This document shows positions 1 to 6,683 of a stretch of DNA of 18,783 nucleotides, one piece after another. The notes under the pieces are model-generated. The model was not told where the DNA came from. It saw nothing but the letters and a program-made list of their open reading frames with translations, and did not search any database. The position numbers and the translations under genes were made by a program. Source of the DNA: an uncultured Lachnospiraceae bacterium (GTDB lineage Bacteria > Bacillota > Clostridia > Lachnospirales > Lachnospiraceae); the NCBI GenBank assembly GCA_934376945.1, contig CAKRPI010000039.1, positions 1-18,783 of the forward strand. The letters run 5' to 3'. Every line of letters begins with the position of its first letter. Position 1 is the first letter of the stretch.

Positions 1-84
1 TACGTTGATGAAATTTGTGTGCGACTGGCAGAAAATCGGCCACAAAAGCAAGTGCAGGAAAGACTCCGAGAGTACATCCTGCTG
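1..84. other. window edge, no gene called
   Basis: This stretch lies downstream of the DUF815 stop codon. On the minus strand a frame opens with GTG at 84-86, overlapping the stop of the upstream gene, and stays open to the window edge (29 codons, many hydrophobic). This could be the start of a coupled gene, but it is too short to identify and has no clear ribosome site. I see no intrinsic terminator here. Confidence 0.3.
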
Positions 85-1383
85 TCACTCGGATTTCTGC
101 TGTCCGAGGAGATAATCAACAAACTGCTGTGCCGTTCTTCCGGAAAGTCCTCCGTGACTGAGTTCCCATTTATTTGCTTCAAGGAGAAGCGTCTCTTCCG
201 GCATCGTAATACCGTTTCGCTGCGCAAGAGAACGGACAATTTCCTGAAACTGCTTTTTGTCCGGAGAGCCAAAATAAATTGTGACCCCGAATCTTGATAC
301 AAGTGAAAGCTTCTCCTGAATGGTATCGTTCGAATGCAGGTCACCGTATGCTTCTTCGTTGTCGCGAAATGTTTCCTTAATCAGGTGTCTGCGGTTTGAA
401 GTTGCGTAAATCAGAATATTTTCCGGTTTTTTCTCCAGCCCGCCTTCAATAACTGCTTTTAAGTATTTGTATTCAATTTCGAATTCTTCAAAAGAGAGGT
501 CATCCATATATATGATGAATTTATAATTCCGGTTTTTAATCTGTGCGATCACTTCATTCAGATCCTGAAACTGATGCTTATAAATTTCGATGATCCGAAG
601 TCCCTGGTCATAATACTGATTGAGAATCGCCTTGATGCTGGAGGATTTTCCAGTTCCGGCATCGCCAAACAGCAGACAATTATTTGCCTTCCGCCCCTGT
701 ACAAACGCTTCCGTATTGTCGATCAGCTTCTTTTTTGCAATTTCGTAACCAACCAGATCTTCCAGGTTGACGTGACGAATATTGGTGATCGGTTCAATCC
801 GTACTCCGTATTCGTTATGAGCTACCCGGAATGCTTTGTGCAGTCCCAATGTACCGACTCCAAATTCACGGTAAAATCTCACCATGTCCTGCGTGAATAC
901 TTCCAGTGTATCCGCCGCCGCAAGCTCCTGGCTCAGTTCACAGATCCGATCCCGGATGCGATGGTTAAAAAGCTTTCCGGAGAATTCCGCTCTTTTATAG
1001 CAGAGCAGCTCCTCAAAAAATCCGGCTTGTAAAGTACGCTCCAGTTCCGTAAAGTCATACGCAAATAATTCACGGAAAATTGAAAAATCATGACGCGCCA
1101 GATTTAAAAGACTGCAGTCTGAAATTCCACGTATCTCACAGGAGGTACTGAAACTGTTTTCATTATTCACAAGCAGAAAGGTCAGATACGCCTGCCATAA
1201 ATTCTGTTCGAAACCATACTGCGCCGCAAGTTCGACCAGTTCATGCATACAGGAAAAGAAACGGCATCGTACTTCCTCTGCACAGTCCTTTTTCTCAAAA
1301 TGCTCCATGATCCAGGTCATATCCTCAAGTACCTGGCCATTTTCAAAATTCCGATATAAAATCAATTCTCTGGTGTCTGTCAT
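85..1383 (-). CDS. DUF815 family AAA ATP-binding protein
   Basis: This 432-residue protein fits the DUF815 family, P-loop ATPases related to AAA+ proteins whose cellular role is unknown. Residues 1-200 are helical and show no motif I recognise. The ATPase core follows: Walker A GDAGTGKSS at 240-248, Walker B IIYMDDL at about 290-296, sensor-1 type YATSNRR at 326-332 with Asn330, and a possible arginine finger SRFG near 363-366. No signal peptide or membrane segment is visible, so it should be cytoplasmic. It starts 13 nt after the pheA stop with only a weak ribosome site (GGCGGG), which suggests co-transcription and perhaps coupling with pheA. That link looks like gene order and not a shared pathway. 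The length is normal for the family. The family call is secure; the substrate cannot be inferred. Confidence 0.85.
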   Translation of the reverse strand: MTDTRELILYRNFENGQVLEDMTWIMEHFEKKDCAEEVRCRFFSCMHELVELAAQYGFEQNLWQAYLTFLLVNNENSFSTSCEIRGISDCSLLNLARHDFSIFRELFAYDFTELERTLQAGFFEELLCYKRAEFSGKLFNHRIRDRICELSQELAAADTLEVFTQDMVRFYREFGVGTLGLHKAFRVAHNEYGVRIEPITNIRHVNLEDLVGYEIAKKKLIDNTEAFVQGRKANNCLLFGDAGTGKSSSIKAILNQYYDQGLRIIEIYKHQFQDLNEVIAQIKNRNYKFIIYMDDLSFEEFEIEYKYLKAVIEGGLEKKPENILIYATSNRRHLIKETFRDNEEAYGDLHSNDTIQEKLSLVSRFGVTIYFGSPDKKQFQEIVRSLAQRNGITMPEETLLLEANKWELSHGGLSGRTAQQFVDYLLGQQKSE

Positions 1384-1396
1384 AATCTAACCCGCC

Positions 1397-2527
1397 TTAG
1401 TAATTTCCAAGTATTTTCATATTAATTGCTTCTTCACGAATGCCACGCAGTGCATTCTTAACGGCACTGTCATTCAGATTTCCTTCAAAGTCAACAAAAA
1501 ACCGGTATTCCCAGTTCCGTCCGTAGATTGGTCTGGATTCCACCTTATTCATATTGAGGCCATTATAAATAATATGGGACAGCACATTGTAAAGAGATCC
1601 GCTTGAATGCGGGGTTTCGAAACAGATGCTGATTTTTGTTGCATCTTTACGGAAAATCCGCTGATTCGTGACTACTATAAAACGTGTCGAATTCTTTTCG
1701 TTATAATAAATGTGCTCCTCCAGCACCTCAAGTCCAAATACCTCTGCTGCAAATTTGCTTGCAACAGCTGCCTGTGTCTTATCTCCGTCCTCCGCAATCT
1801 TTTTTGCAGCCAGTGCAGTATTATCGTATGGAACTTTCCGCCATTCCGGATGACGGTCCAGATACTCCTCGCACTGTGATAATGCCTGAGAATGAGAATA
1901 CACCGTTTTGATGTCCGAAAGCTTTGTTCCCGGAAGGCCAAGCAGCGCATGCTCACATTTCACGATCTGTTCTCCGACAATATAATTTTCAAAATTTACG
2001 AGCAGATCATAATTGTCTGCAACAATTCCGGCAGAAGAATTTTCAATCGGAAGCACAGCATAATCTGCTGCCCCTTCCGCGATCGCCTCCATTGCATCCC
2101 GAAAAGAACGAACATGGAAACAATTCACCTCATCACCAAAGTATGCCTTCATTGCCGCATGGCTGTAAGCACCCTCCACACCCTGATATACTACACGAAT
2201 ATTTGTACGGTCAATATCATCTACCGCAATAAACGGCAAACGTCCAGAAGCTCCGTTTTGTGCCAGAAGCTGATACTGCAGCTTACGGCTCATCGACATG
2301 ATCTGCTGAAACAGCTCCTCTACACCATGGCGGTTAAAATCATTATGCGCCATTGCTTTCAGGGAAGCAAGCTTTGCTCTTTCCCGTTCTTTATCAAAAA
2401 CTTTTTTCCCAATGGATATTTTATACTTTGCAACGTCTGCACTGATCTGCATCCGATGTTCAAATAATTCTACGATCTGCTTATCCACTGCATCGATCTG
2501 TTCCCGCAACTCTGCTAAATTTTTCAT
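1397..2527 (-). CDS. pheA: bifunctional chorismate mutase / prephenate dehydratase (P-protein)
   Basis: PheA converts chorismate to prephenate and then to phenylpyruvate, the committed steps to phenylalanine. The 376 residues show three parts in order. An AroQ-type chorismate mutase helix bundle spans about 1-85, with LREQIDAVDKQIVELF and a later KVFDKERE. A prephenate dehydratase domain spans about 108-285, with ENSSAGIV at 162-169 and the catalytic TRF at 281-283. A C-terminal ACT domain spans about 297-376, with ESRP at 330-333, the motif associated with phenylalanine feedback binding. The ATG at 2527 has an AGGAG site at 2534-2538, 6 nt upstream. A leader with an intrinsic terminator precedes the gene, so transcriptional attenuation is likely on top of feedback control. 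tyrA and aroA are encoded about 12 kb away on the other strand. Confidence 0.96.
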   Translation of the reverse strand: MKNLAELREQIDAVDKQIVELFEHRMQISADVAKYKISIGKKVFDKERERAKLASLKAMAHNDFNRHGVEELFQQIMSMSRKLQYQLLAQNGASGRLPFIAVDDIDRTNIRVVYQGVEGAYSHAAMKAYFGDEVNCFHVRSFRDAMEAIAEGAADYAVLPIENSSAGIVADNYDLLVNFENYIVGEQIVKCEHALLGLPGTKLSDIKTVYSHSQALSQCEEYLDRHPEWRKVPYDNTALAAKKIAEDGDKTQAAVASKFAAEVFGLEVLEEHIYYNEKNSTRFIVVTNQRIFRKDATKISICFETPHSSGSLYNVLSHIIYNGLNMNKVESRPIYGRNWEYRFFVDFEGNLNDSAVKNALRGIREEAINMKILGNY

Positions 2528-2559
2528 CTGTGACTCCTCATCCTTTTATTACGGCCAAC

Positions 2560-2594
2560 AAAAAACCAAAAATCCACCCAGAATGGATCTTTGG
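2560..2594 (-). terminator. leader terminator (attenuator) upstream of pheA
   Basis: On the minus strand an 11-bp stem (arms 2584-2594 and 2566-2576, one G-U pair) with a 7-nt loop is followed by six U residues (2565-2560). It ends about 22 nt before the pheA ribosome site and lies downstream of the likely pheA promoter, so it would stop transcription before pheA unless relieved. A possible antiterminator pairs GGCAGCA (2690-2696) with TGCTGCC (2593-2599), overlapping the base of the terminator stem by two bases. That part is weak inference. Confidence 0.75.
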
Positions 2595-2628
2595 CAGCAC
2601 CGGCGCAAATTATCGCCATTAATCAAAA

Positions 2629-2709
2629 CGGATATTCGCAATCCGCTTCGCTGCTTGCAGAATCATAAGGAATGTTCCTGCAAGTGAGCTGCTGCCTGGC
2701 TCGGTCAAA
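2629..2709 (+). repeat. dispersed hairpin repeat, copy A (expanded)
   Basis: This copy begins CGGATATTCGCAATCCGC, a 5-bp stem with a short loop, continues TTCGCTGCTTGC, and ends with CTCGGTCAAA. Copies B (6573-6619) and C (11651-11697, minus strand) share this order. Here about 38 nt separate the CTTGC and TCGGT blocks. That insert is itself palindromic: CTTGCAG (2654-2660) pairs with CTGCAAG (2678-2684), and AGGAATGTTCCT sits between them. The element lies in the pheA leader and would be transcribed antisense in it. Confidence 0.7.
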
Positions 2710-2725
2710 TTCTTCTGTCTTTTTT

Positions 2726-2734
2726 ATTCTATCA
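2726..2734 (-). promoter_or_regulatory. probable pheA promoter (extended -10)
   Basis: The minus strand reads TGATAGAAT, an extended -10 box (TGnTAGAAT). The -35 region at the expected distance is a poor match. Initiation near 2719 would give a leader of about 190 nt that contains the terminator hairpin. This placement is inferred from sequence only. Confidence 0.45.
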
Positions 2735-2842
2735 CACTTTTTCCAAAGAAAACACTGTAAATTTCACATCAGGAATTCTCTGTATAATATTTTCCGGACT
2801 GACCAATACTGAAAACAGATGAAACCGGCTGGAGGATATGTT

Positions 2843-3238
2843 ATGAAAGAAAATTTTATTAAATGTGGTATGATCGGGTGGTGTCTTGAGATAGCATGGA
2901 CCGGTTTCTGCTCTTTTCTGCATCATGATCCAAAATTAACAGGTTTTTCTTCTCTGATCATGTTTCCGATTTACGGAATGGCGGCTCTTGTAGCTCCTGC
3001 TTATCGTTATCTAAAAAAATATCGTTTCTATATTCGCGGTCTTATCTATATGGCAGGTATTTTCGCGGCAGAATATTCCTTTGGACGAATACTTCAGCGT
3101 TATCATTGCTGTCCCTGGGATTACAGCAGCGCACCGCTTCAGATCGGCGGCGTCATCCGCCTGGACTATGCACCGCTCTGGTTTCTGACAGGTCTTTTGT
3201 ATGAAAGAATCATTGTTGGCCGTAATCCAACCATCTGA
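2843..3238 (+). CDS. small integral membrane protein, putative ABC transporter permease (CmpB-like)
   Basis: The 131-residue product is mostly hydrophobic, with about four predicted membrane segments (near residues 5-22, 32-50, 58-76 and 100-120). It resembles the CmpB / putative ABC transporter permease family (PF06541) common in Firmicutes, whose function is not established; the conserved-looking features are FPIYG, EYSFG and a Tyr/Trp-rich PWDYS segment. I place the start at the ATG at 2843 because GGAGG at 2831-2835 is 7 nt upstream; an in-frame ATG at 2819 has no ribosome site. The gene stands alone, diverges from pheA and has a TATAAT box at 2783-2788. No ATPase partner is adjacent, so a transport role is not supported by context. 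Confidence 0.7.
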   Translation: MKENFIKCGMIGWCLEIAWTGFCSFLHHDPKLTGFSSLIMFPIYGMAALVAPAYRYLKKYRFYIRGLIYMAGIFAAEYSFGRILQRYHCCPWDYSSAPLQIGGVIRLDYAPLWFLTGLLYERIIVGRNPTI

Positions 3239-3273
3239 TAACCTGTTTTTTCAGAATTTACCCTGTATTGTCA

Positions 3274-3321
3274 AAGACGCCGTCCCTTCCTCCACGCATG
3301 TGAAGTTCGGTACGGCGTCTT
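3274..3321. terminator. bidirectional hairpin between convergent genes
   Basis: A perfect 10-bp stem (AAGACGCCGT at 3274-3283, ACGGCGTCTT at 3312-3321) encloses a smaller inner stem (CTTCAC/GTGGAG on the minus strand). It sits between the convergent membrane gene and HPr gene, where it can serve both. The flanking T and A runs are short, so termination may be inefficient. Confidence 0.6.
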
Positions 3322-3365
3322 ACCTTTGTCCGCTTTCATATGAATCTGTCATATCTGCCCGTCTC

Positions 3366-3623
3366 CTATTCCAGGTGCTTCATTGCTTCTTCCATCGCAT
3401 CCAGGTCTTCCTTTTCATTCGGGCCGGTACAACGAAGCTCAATCTTCGCTCCGCACGGAATTGATGCAGCCAGAACATTCAGCAGGCTGCGTGCATTGAT
3501 GATATTATACTCATAAATAATCTCAACTCTGGAGCTGCAGTGCTCTGCTGCTTTTACAAGTACACCAGCCGGTCTGATATGAAATCCGGATGGATTGGAT
3601 ACAGTTACCATTCTGCTGACCAT
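3366..3623 (-). CDS. HPr family phosphocarrier protein
   Basis: HPr relays phosphate from enzyme I to sugar-specific PTS components, and in Firmicutes its Ser46 phosphorylation links sugar status to CcpA repression. The 85-residue protein has the active-site segment GFHIRPAG with His15 and Arg17 at canonical positions, and Ser46 in the ARSLL segment. Both phosphorylation sites therefore appear present. It differs from the common GLHARPA form by Phe14 and Ile16. The ATG at 3623 has AAGGAGG about 6 nt upstream. No ptsI is adjacent, and enzyme I is usually linked to ptsH, so this could be the main HPr or a paralogue. I leave the symbol blank for that reason. Cytoplasmic. Confidence 0.9.
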   Translation of the reverse strand: MVSRMVTVSNPSGFHIRPAGVLVKAAEHCSSRVEIIYEYNIINARSLLNVLAASIPCGAKIELRCTGPNEKEDLDAMEEAMKHLE

Positions 3624-3983
3624 GGTTTTCCTCCTTATTTTCTGTTTTTCTATAATATACTCTCAGAAACTTTTTATGCTTATTCTCGCGAAAGGATTTA
3701 AAATTTCAAGAGTACATCTATACATTATGTTTATTATCATAGTATATCATGCGAGTAATTTCAACATTTTTACTGATTGTACGTGTTTTTATCCAATATT
3801 GTTACAGTTTCGTCATATTTTCTTTTCAATTCGTTCTCTTTCGTCTTTTTTATAGGTTACTGTTTTGCTATAATAATGCCACTGTACATATTTTGCAAAT
3901 TACAGTACAATGTACGTATCTTACAGGCAGATGAAATTCAGGTTATAACCGAAAAAATATCTGCATTTTTTAAGGAGGTCTGT
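3624..3983. other. divergent intergenic region HPr / histidine phosphatase
   Basis: This AT-rich 360-nt spacer contains no supportable gene. On the minus side, TATATT/TATTAT boxes near 3650-3660 could serve HPr. On the plus side there is an extended -10 (3866-3874) and an inverted repeat near 3881-3906 before the phosphatase ribosome site. Short plus-strand frames run through it but have no ribosome site and AT-biased composition, so I treat them as chance. Confidence 0.5.
3866..3874 (+). promoter_or_regulatory. probable promoter of histidine phosphatase gene (extended -10)
   Basis: TGCTATAAT is a perfect extended -10 element; the -35 region is T-rich without a clear match. Initiation near 3881 gives a leader of about 100 nt. 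An inverted repeat, ACTGTA (3881-3886) and TACAGT (3901-3906), starts at the predicted start site and could be an operator. Confidence 0.5.
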
Positions 3984-4712
3984 ATGAAACTGATCATTAT
4001 CCGTCACGGAGATCCCGATTATTCGATTGACTCTCTGACTAAGAAGGGCTGGAAGGAAGCAGAATATCTTGCCAAGCGCATTTCAAGGCTTGATGTAAAG
4101 CAGTTTTACGTTTCACCACGCGGACGTGCAAAAGATACTGCTTCGCTCACGCTGCAGAAAATGAATCGATCCGCAATTGAATGCGAATGGCTGCGCGAAT
4201 TTGCCCCCGTCATCGATCGCCCGGATCGCCCGAATTCTCCCGTGTGCTGGGACTGGCTGCCCGGTGACTGGACAAAGGAGGAAGATTTTTATCGTTATGA
4301 CAAATGGGGCGAGGTTCCAATCATGAAAAAAGGTCATGTAAAAGAAGAATATGACTGGGTATGCAAAAATCTCGATGAGCTGCTTGCCTCCTACGGTTAC
4401 GTACGGGAAGGACATCTCTACCGCGCTGTTTTGCCAAATACTGATACGCTTGTTTTCTTCTGTCATTTTGGTCTTGGCTGTGTTCTGATCAGTCATTTGC
4501 TCGGTATTTCTCCAATGGTACTCTGGCATGGATTATGTGCAGCTCCAACCTCGGTTGCCACACTCGTCACCGAAGAACGCCGAAAAGGGCTCGCAAGCTT
4601 TCGGATGGGAAGCTACGGTGACATCTCCCATCTTTATTCCAATGATGAGCCCCCTGCGTTTTCTGCACGATTCTGTGAGTGCTATGACAATAATGAGGAA
4701 CGTCATGACTGA
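3984..4712 (+). CDS. histidine phosphatase family protein (phosphoglycerate mutase-like)
   Basis: The 242-residue protein belongs to the histidine phosphatase superfamily, which uses a phospho-histidine intermediate to hydrolyse or transfer phosphate. The RHG signature is at residues 7-9 (nucleophile His8). An SPRGRAKDTA segment supplies a phosphate-binding Arg near 46, Glu72 in REF is a candidate acid/base, and the second histidine is His161 in FCHFG. The catalytic set looks complete. The substrate cannot be told from sequence. The central insertion (about 80-120, rich in Trp, Asp and Pro) is not the cofactor-dependent mutase pattern, so a phosphatase is more likely than a glycolytic mutase. 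The start at 3984 has AAGGAGG at 3972-3978; the open frame extends further upstream without a ribosome site. The gene converges on recJ with a 17-nt gap. Confidence 0.85.
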   Translation: MKLIIIRHGDPDYSIDSLTKKGWKEAEYLAKRISRLDVKQFYVSPRGRAKDTASLTLQKMNRSAIECEWLREFAPVIDRPDRPNSPVCWDWLPGDWTKEEDFYRYDKWGEVPIMKKGHVKEEYDWVCKNLDELLASYGYVREGHLYRAVLPNTDTLVFFCHFGLGCVLISHLLGISPMVLWHGLCAAPTSVATLVTEERRKGLASFRMGSYGDISHLYSNDEPPAFSARFCECYDNNEERHD

Positions 4713-4728
4713 TCAGGCTTTTGCCTGA
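4713..4728. terminator. short hairpin between convergent phosphatase and recJ
   Basis: TCAGGC (4713-4718) and GCCTGA (4723-4728) form a 6-bp stem with a TTTT loop, filling almost all of the gap between two convergent stop codons. There is no following U-run on either strand, so it may act as a weak or mRNA-end-stabilising hairpin. Confidence 0.35.
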
Positions 4729-4729
4729 A

Positions 4730-6553
4730 TTACCTGAAATGCCGGATTACGATCTGAATCGTTTTTCTGCCCTGATATTCATTGACAGACGGGTAGTATG
4801 CGATATCCAGCGTGATCCGGTTTTCCTTTCCCCAGAACAGTTTTTGCACCTCTTCCTTTCCGTATTTTTCGATCAGATATTCACGAAACATTTCCGGATC
4901 ACCAAAATACAAGGCCTCCATCTGACAACCGGATACGTTCATCACCTGCAGCTTTACAGCTTTCGCATTCTTTCCGATCATACGTGCGGATAACAGCTTC
5001 AGATTTCGCTCGGCAAAAAGCGGCTTTTCATTTCCTTTTCCAAATGGTTCCAATACAGAGAGTTCCTCAATCAGACGTTCCGAAATATAATCAATCGGCA
5101 TTGGCACATCAATCATGACCTTCTCAGCCATATCTTCCTCCGTCAATGTACAGTTTTCATTCAGTCTGTGACGCATTTCTGAAATACGGGATTTTTCCAG
5201 GGAAAACCCAGCTGCCATCGGATGACCGCCAAACTTTAAAAACAGATCCTGACATTTTACCATTTCTTCAAACATCGAGTATGCTTCAATGGAACGCCCG
5301 GAACCCTTCGCCGAAGCTTCCCCGTCAGTCACTACAAAGGTTGGTTTACCGTATCGTTCCCGAAGTCTTCCCGCCACAATTCCGGCAATACTTTCATGGC
5401 AATGTGGCAGATATACGACCAGTACACGGTCTGACGCAGTCGGTCCGTTTTCACTGTCATCATTTTCCTCGATCATTGCTCCGGCCTCTTCCACTGCTTC
5501 TAACGTCAGCTGTTTCCGTTCGTCATTCAGCGCTTTCAGCTGCTGCGCAAGCTGTTGTGCCTCTGCTTCATTTTCGGCAAGAAGAAGGCGGAGGGAACGC
5601 TTCGCCGTATCCAGTCTTCCGCTGGCATTAATGCACGGACCAAGAATAAAGCCGATATGATAGGACTGAAGTGCCGACGGATCCAGCTCATTTGCCTGAA
5701 TCAACGCACGCATCCCATAATTTTCGGTCGTTCGCAGCCGCTTTAGTCCCTCTCTTACCAGAATCCTGTTTTCGCCATCGAGATCCATCACATCTCCAAC
5801 CGTTGCAAAGCCGACAAATTCCAGGTATTCCACTGCCTCTGCCAAAATATCAAACAGACGGTAAAGCTCGCATACCACTTTCCATGCCACTGCTGCGCCA
5901 CACAGTTTTTTATATGGATACGGGCAGAAAGGCTGTTTAGGATTCACGATCTGATCTGCCGGCGGAAGCAGATACGTGCGTTGTTCTTTTTCAGAAAAGA
6001 TGCACATTGCATGTTTTTTGACATTCGTCGTTTCCTCCTGCGCAAAGAGCGGTTCATGATGATCTGTCACAAGTACTGTCATCCCACATTCCTTTGCATA
6101 TGCAATTTCATCAATAGCCGAGATACCGTTATCACAGGTCAGAATGGTATCAATCCCTTCTTCCGATGCATAACGCAGCAAATCAATATTCAGTCCATAA
6201 CCATCCTTCATCCGATCCGGAATCTCGTAATCAACCATGGCGCCACAACGGCTCAGTGCACGGTACAAAATATAAGTAGCATTTACGCCATCGATATCAT
6301 AATCTCCTATAATGCGGATTTTTTTCTTTTCCAATATTTTTTTCTTCAGGATCTGCGCAGTACTGGTGCAGTTTTTCAGTTCTGACGGTGCACCAAGTCC
6401 GGAAAACGAACCATGCAGGTACGCCTCAACGGCTGCATCTCCGATTACGTCACGATTCCGGATAATTCGCGCCGTTACCTGATCGATTCCGAATTTTGCG
6501 GCTATTGCCTGAAAATCCGCCTTTTTTGCTGCTACAAACCATTTCTCTTTCAT
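4730..6553 (-). CDS. recJ: single-stranded-DNA-specific exonuclease RecJ
   Basis: RecJ degrades single-stranded DNA 5' to 3' in recombination and repair. The 607 residues show the DHH phosphoesterase core: DYDIDG at 84-89, DNG at 141-143 and the DHH triad at 164-166. A DHHA1 domain follows, containing GPCINASGRLDTA and the FGGHPMAAGFSLE signature, and then a C-terminal OB-like region. Two low-conservation segments look inserted: about residues 170-194, between DHHEP and LPPADQIVNPKQP, which normally lie close together, and a polar stretch NDDSENGPTASD in the middle. They may account for the slightly long protein. The ATG at 6553 has GGAGT at 6561-6565, 7 nt upstream. It lies downstream of secDF on the same strand but beyond a terminator, so it is probably a separate transcript. 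Confidence 0.94.
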   Translation of the reverse strand: MKEKWFVAAKKADFQAIAAKFGIDQVTARIIRNRDVIGDAAVEAYLHGSFSGLGAPSELKNCTSTAQILKKKILEKKKIRIIGDYDIDGVNATYILYRALSRCGAMVDYEIPDRMKDGYGLNIDLLRYASEEGIDTILTCDNGISAIDEIAYAKECGMTVLVTDHHEPLFAQEETTNVKKHAMCIFSEKEQRTYLLPPADQIVNPKQPFCPYPYKKLCGAAVAWKVVCELYRLFDILAEAVEYLEFVGFATVGDVMDLDGENRILVREGLKRLRTTENYGMRALIQANELDPSALQSYHIGFILGPCINASGRLDTAKRSLRLLLAENEAEAQQLAQQLKALNDERKQLTLEAVEEAGAMIEENDDSENGPTASDRVLVVYLPHCHESIAGIVAGRLRERYGKPTFVVTDGEASAKGSGRSIEAYSMFEEMVKCQDLFLKFGGHPMAAGFSLEKSRISEMRHRLNENCTLTEEDMAEKVMIDVPMPIDYISERLIEELSVLEPFGKGNEKPLFAERNLKLLSARMIGKNAKAVKLQVMNVSGCQMEALYFGDPEMFREYLIEKYGKEEVQKLFWGKENRITLDIAYYPSVNEYQGRKTIQIVIRHFR

Positions 6554-6572
6554 AATTTACACTCCGATGTAG

Positions 6573-6619
6573 GCGGATATTCACAATCCGCTTCGTCACT
6601 TGCTTGATTCGGTTAAAAA
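6573..6619 (+). repeat. dispersed hairpin repeat, copy B
   Basis: The element starts GCGGATATTCACAATCCGC, a perfect 6-bp inverted repeat (GCGGAT/ATCCGC), continues TTCGTCACTTGCTTGATTCGG and ends in TTAAAAA. It is nearly identical in order to copy C and to the two ends of copy A. Its A-rich end forms the U-tract of the secDF terminator on the opposite strand. Confidence 0.75.
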
Positions 6620-6650
6620 CAGGCTGCTGCAAATCAACTCTGCAACAGCC
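6615..6650 (-). terminator. intrinsic terminator after secDF
   Basis: On the minus strand a 10-bp stem (arms 6641-6650 and 6622-6631, one G-U pair) with a 9-nt loop is followed by a run of five U residues at 6619-6615. It lies about 35 nt past the secDF stop and separates the scf-secDF transcript from recJ. Confidence 0.8.
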
Positions 6651-6683
6651 CGCCTTTTGTTTCTGAACATTTCTGTTTATTAC

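Larger units (their letters stand above)
2528..2842. other. divergent intergenic region pheA / CmpB-like gene
   Basis: This 315-nt spacer separates two divergent genes. It holds the pheA ribosome site, a minus-strand terminator hairpin (2560-2594), an expanded copy of a dispersed repeat (2629-2709), a likely pheA promoter (-10 at 2726-2731) and, on the plus strand, a TATAAT box at 2783-2788 ahead of the small membrane gene. A short minus-strand frame in the leader (start near 2660, 15 codons) has only one Phe codon and is not a convincing attenuator peptide. Confidence 0.6.

Noticed and set aside
1..297. Plus-strand 92-codon frame at the left edge
   Set aside because: It lies mostly antisense to the well-supported DUF815 gene, has no ribosome site, and its protein resembles no family I know.
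1892..2467. 191-codon plus-strand frame opposite pheA
   Set aside because: PheA motifs are continuous across the region on the minus strand; the plus frame has no ribosome site or recognisable domain.
2560..2600. T-box riboswitch upstream of pheA, suggested by GGGTGG on the minus strand
   Set aside because: The GGGTGG lies in the loop and 3' arm of the terminator itself, and the ACCGCG continuation and upstream stem I features are missing.
2615..2655. Phenylalanine leader peptide in the pheA leader
   Set aside because: The only ATG frame is 15 codons with a single Phe codon near its end, too weak to support ribosome-mediated attenuation.
3595..3983. Plus-strand frames in the HPr/phosphatase spacer and an upstream extension of the phosphatase
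   Set aside because: The AT-rich Phe/Ile/Tyr-heavy translation has no ribosome site, while a strong AAGGAGG precedes the ATG at 3984 where the RHG-type N-terminus begins.
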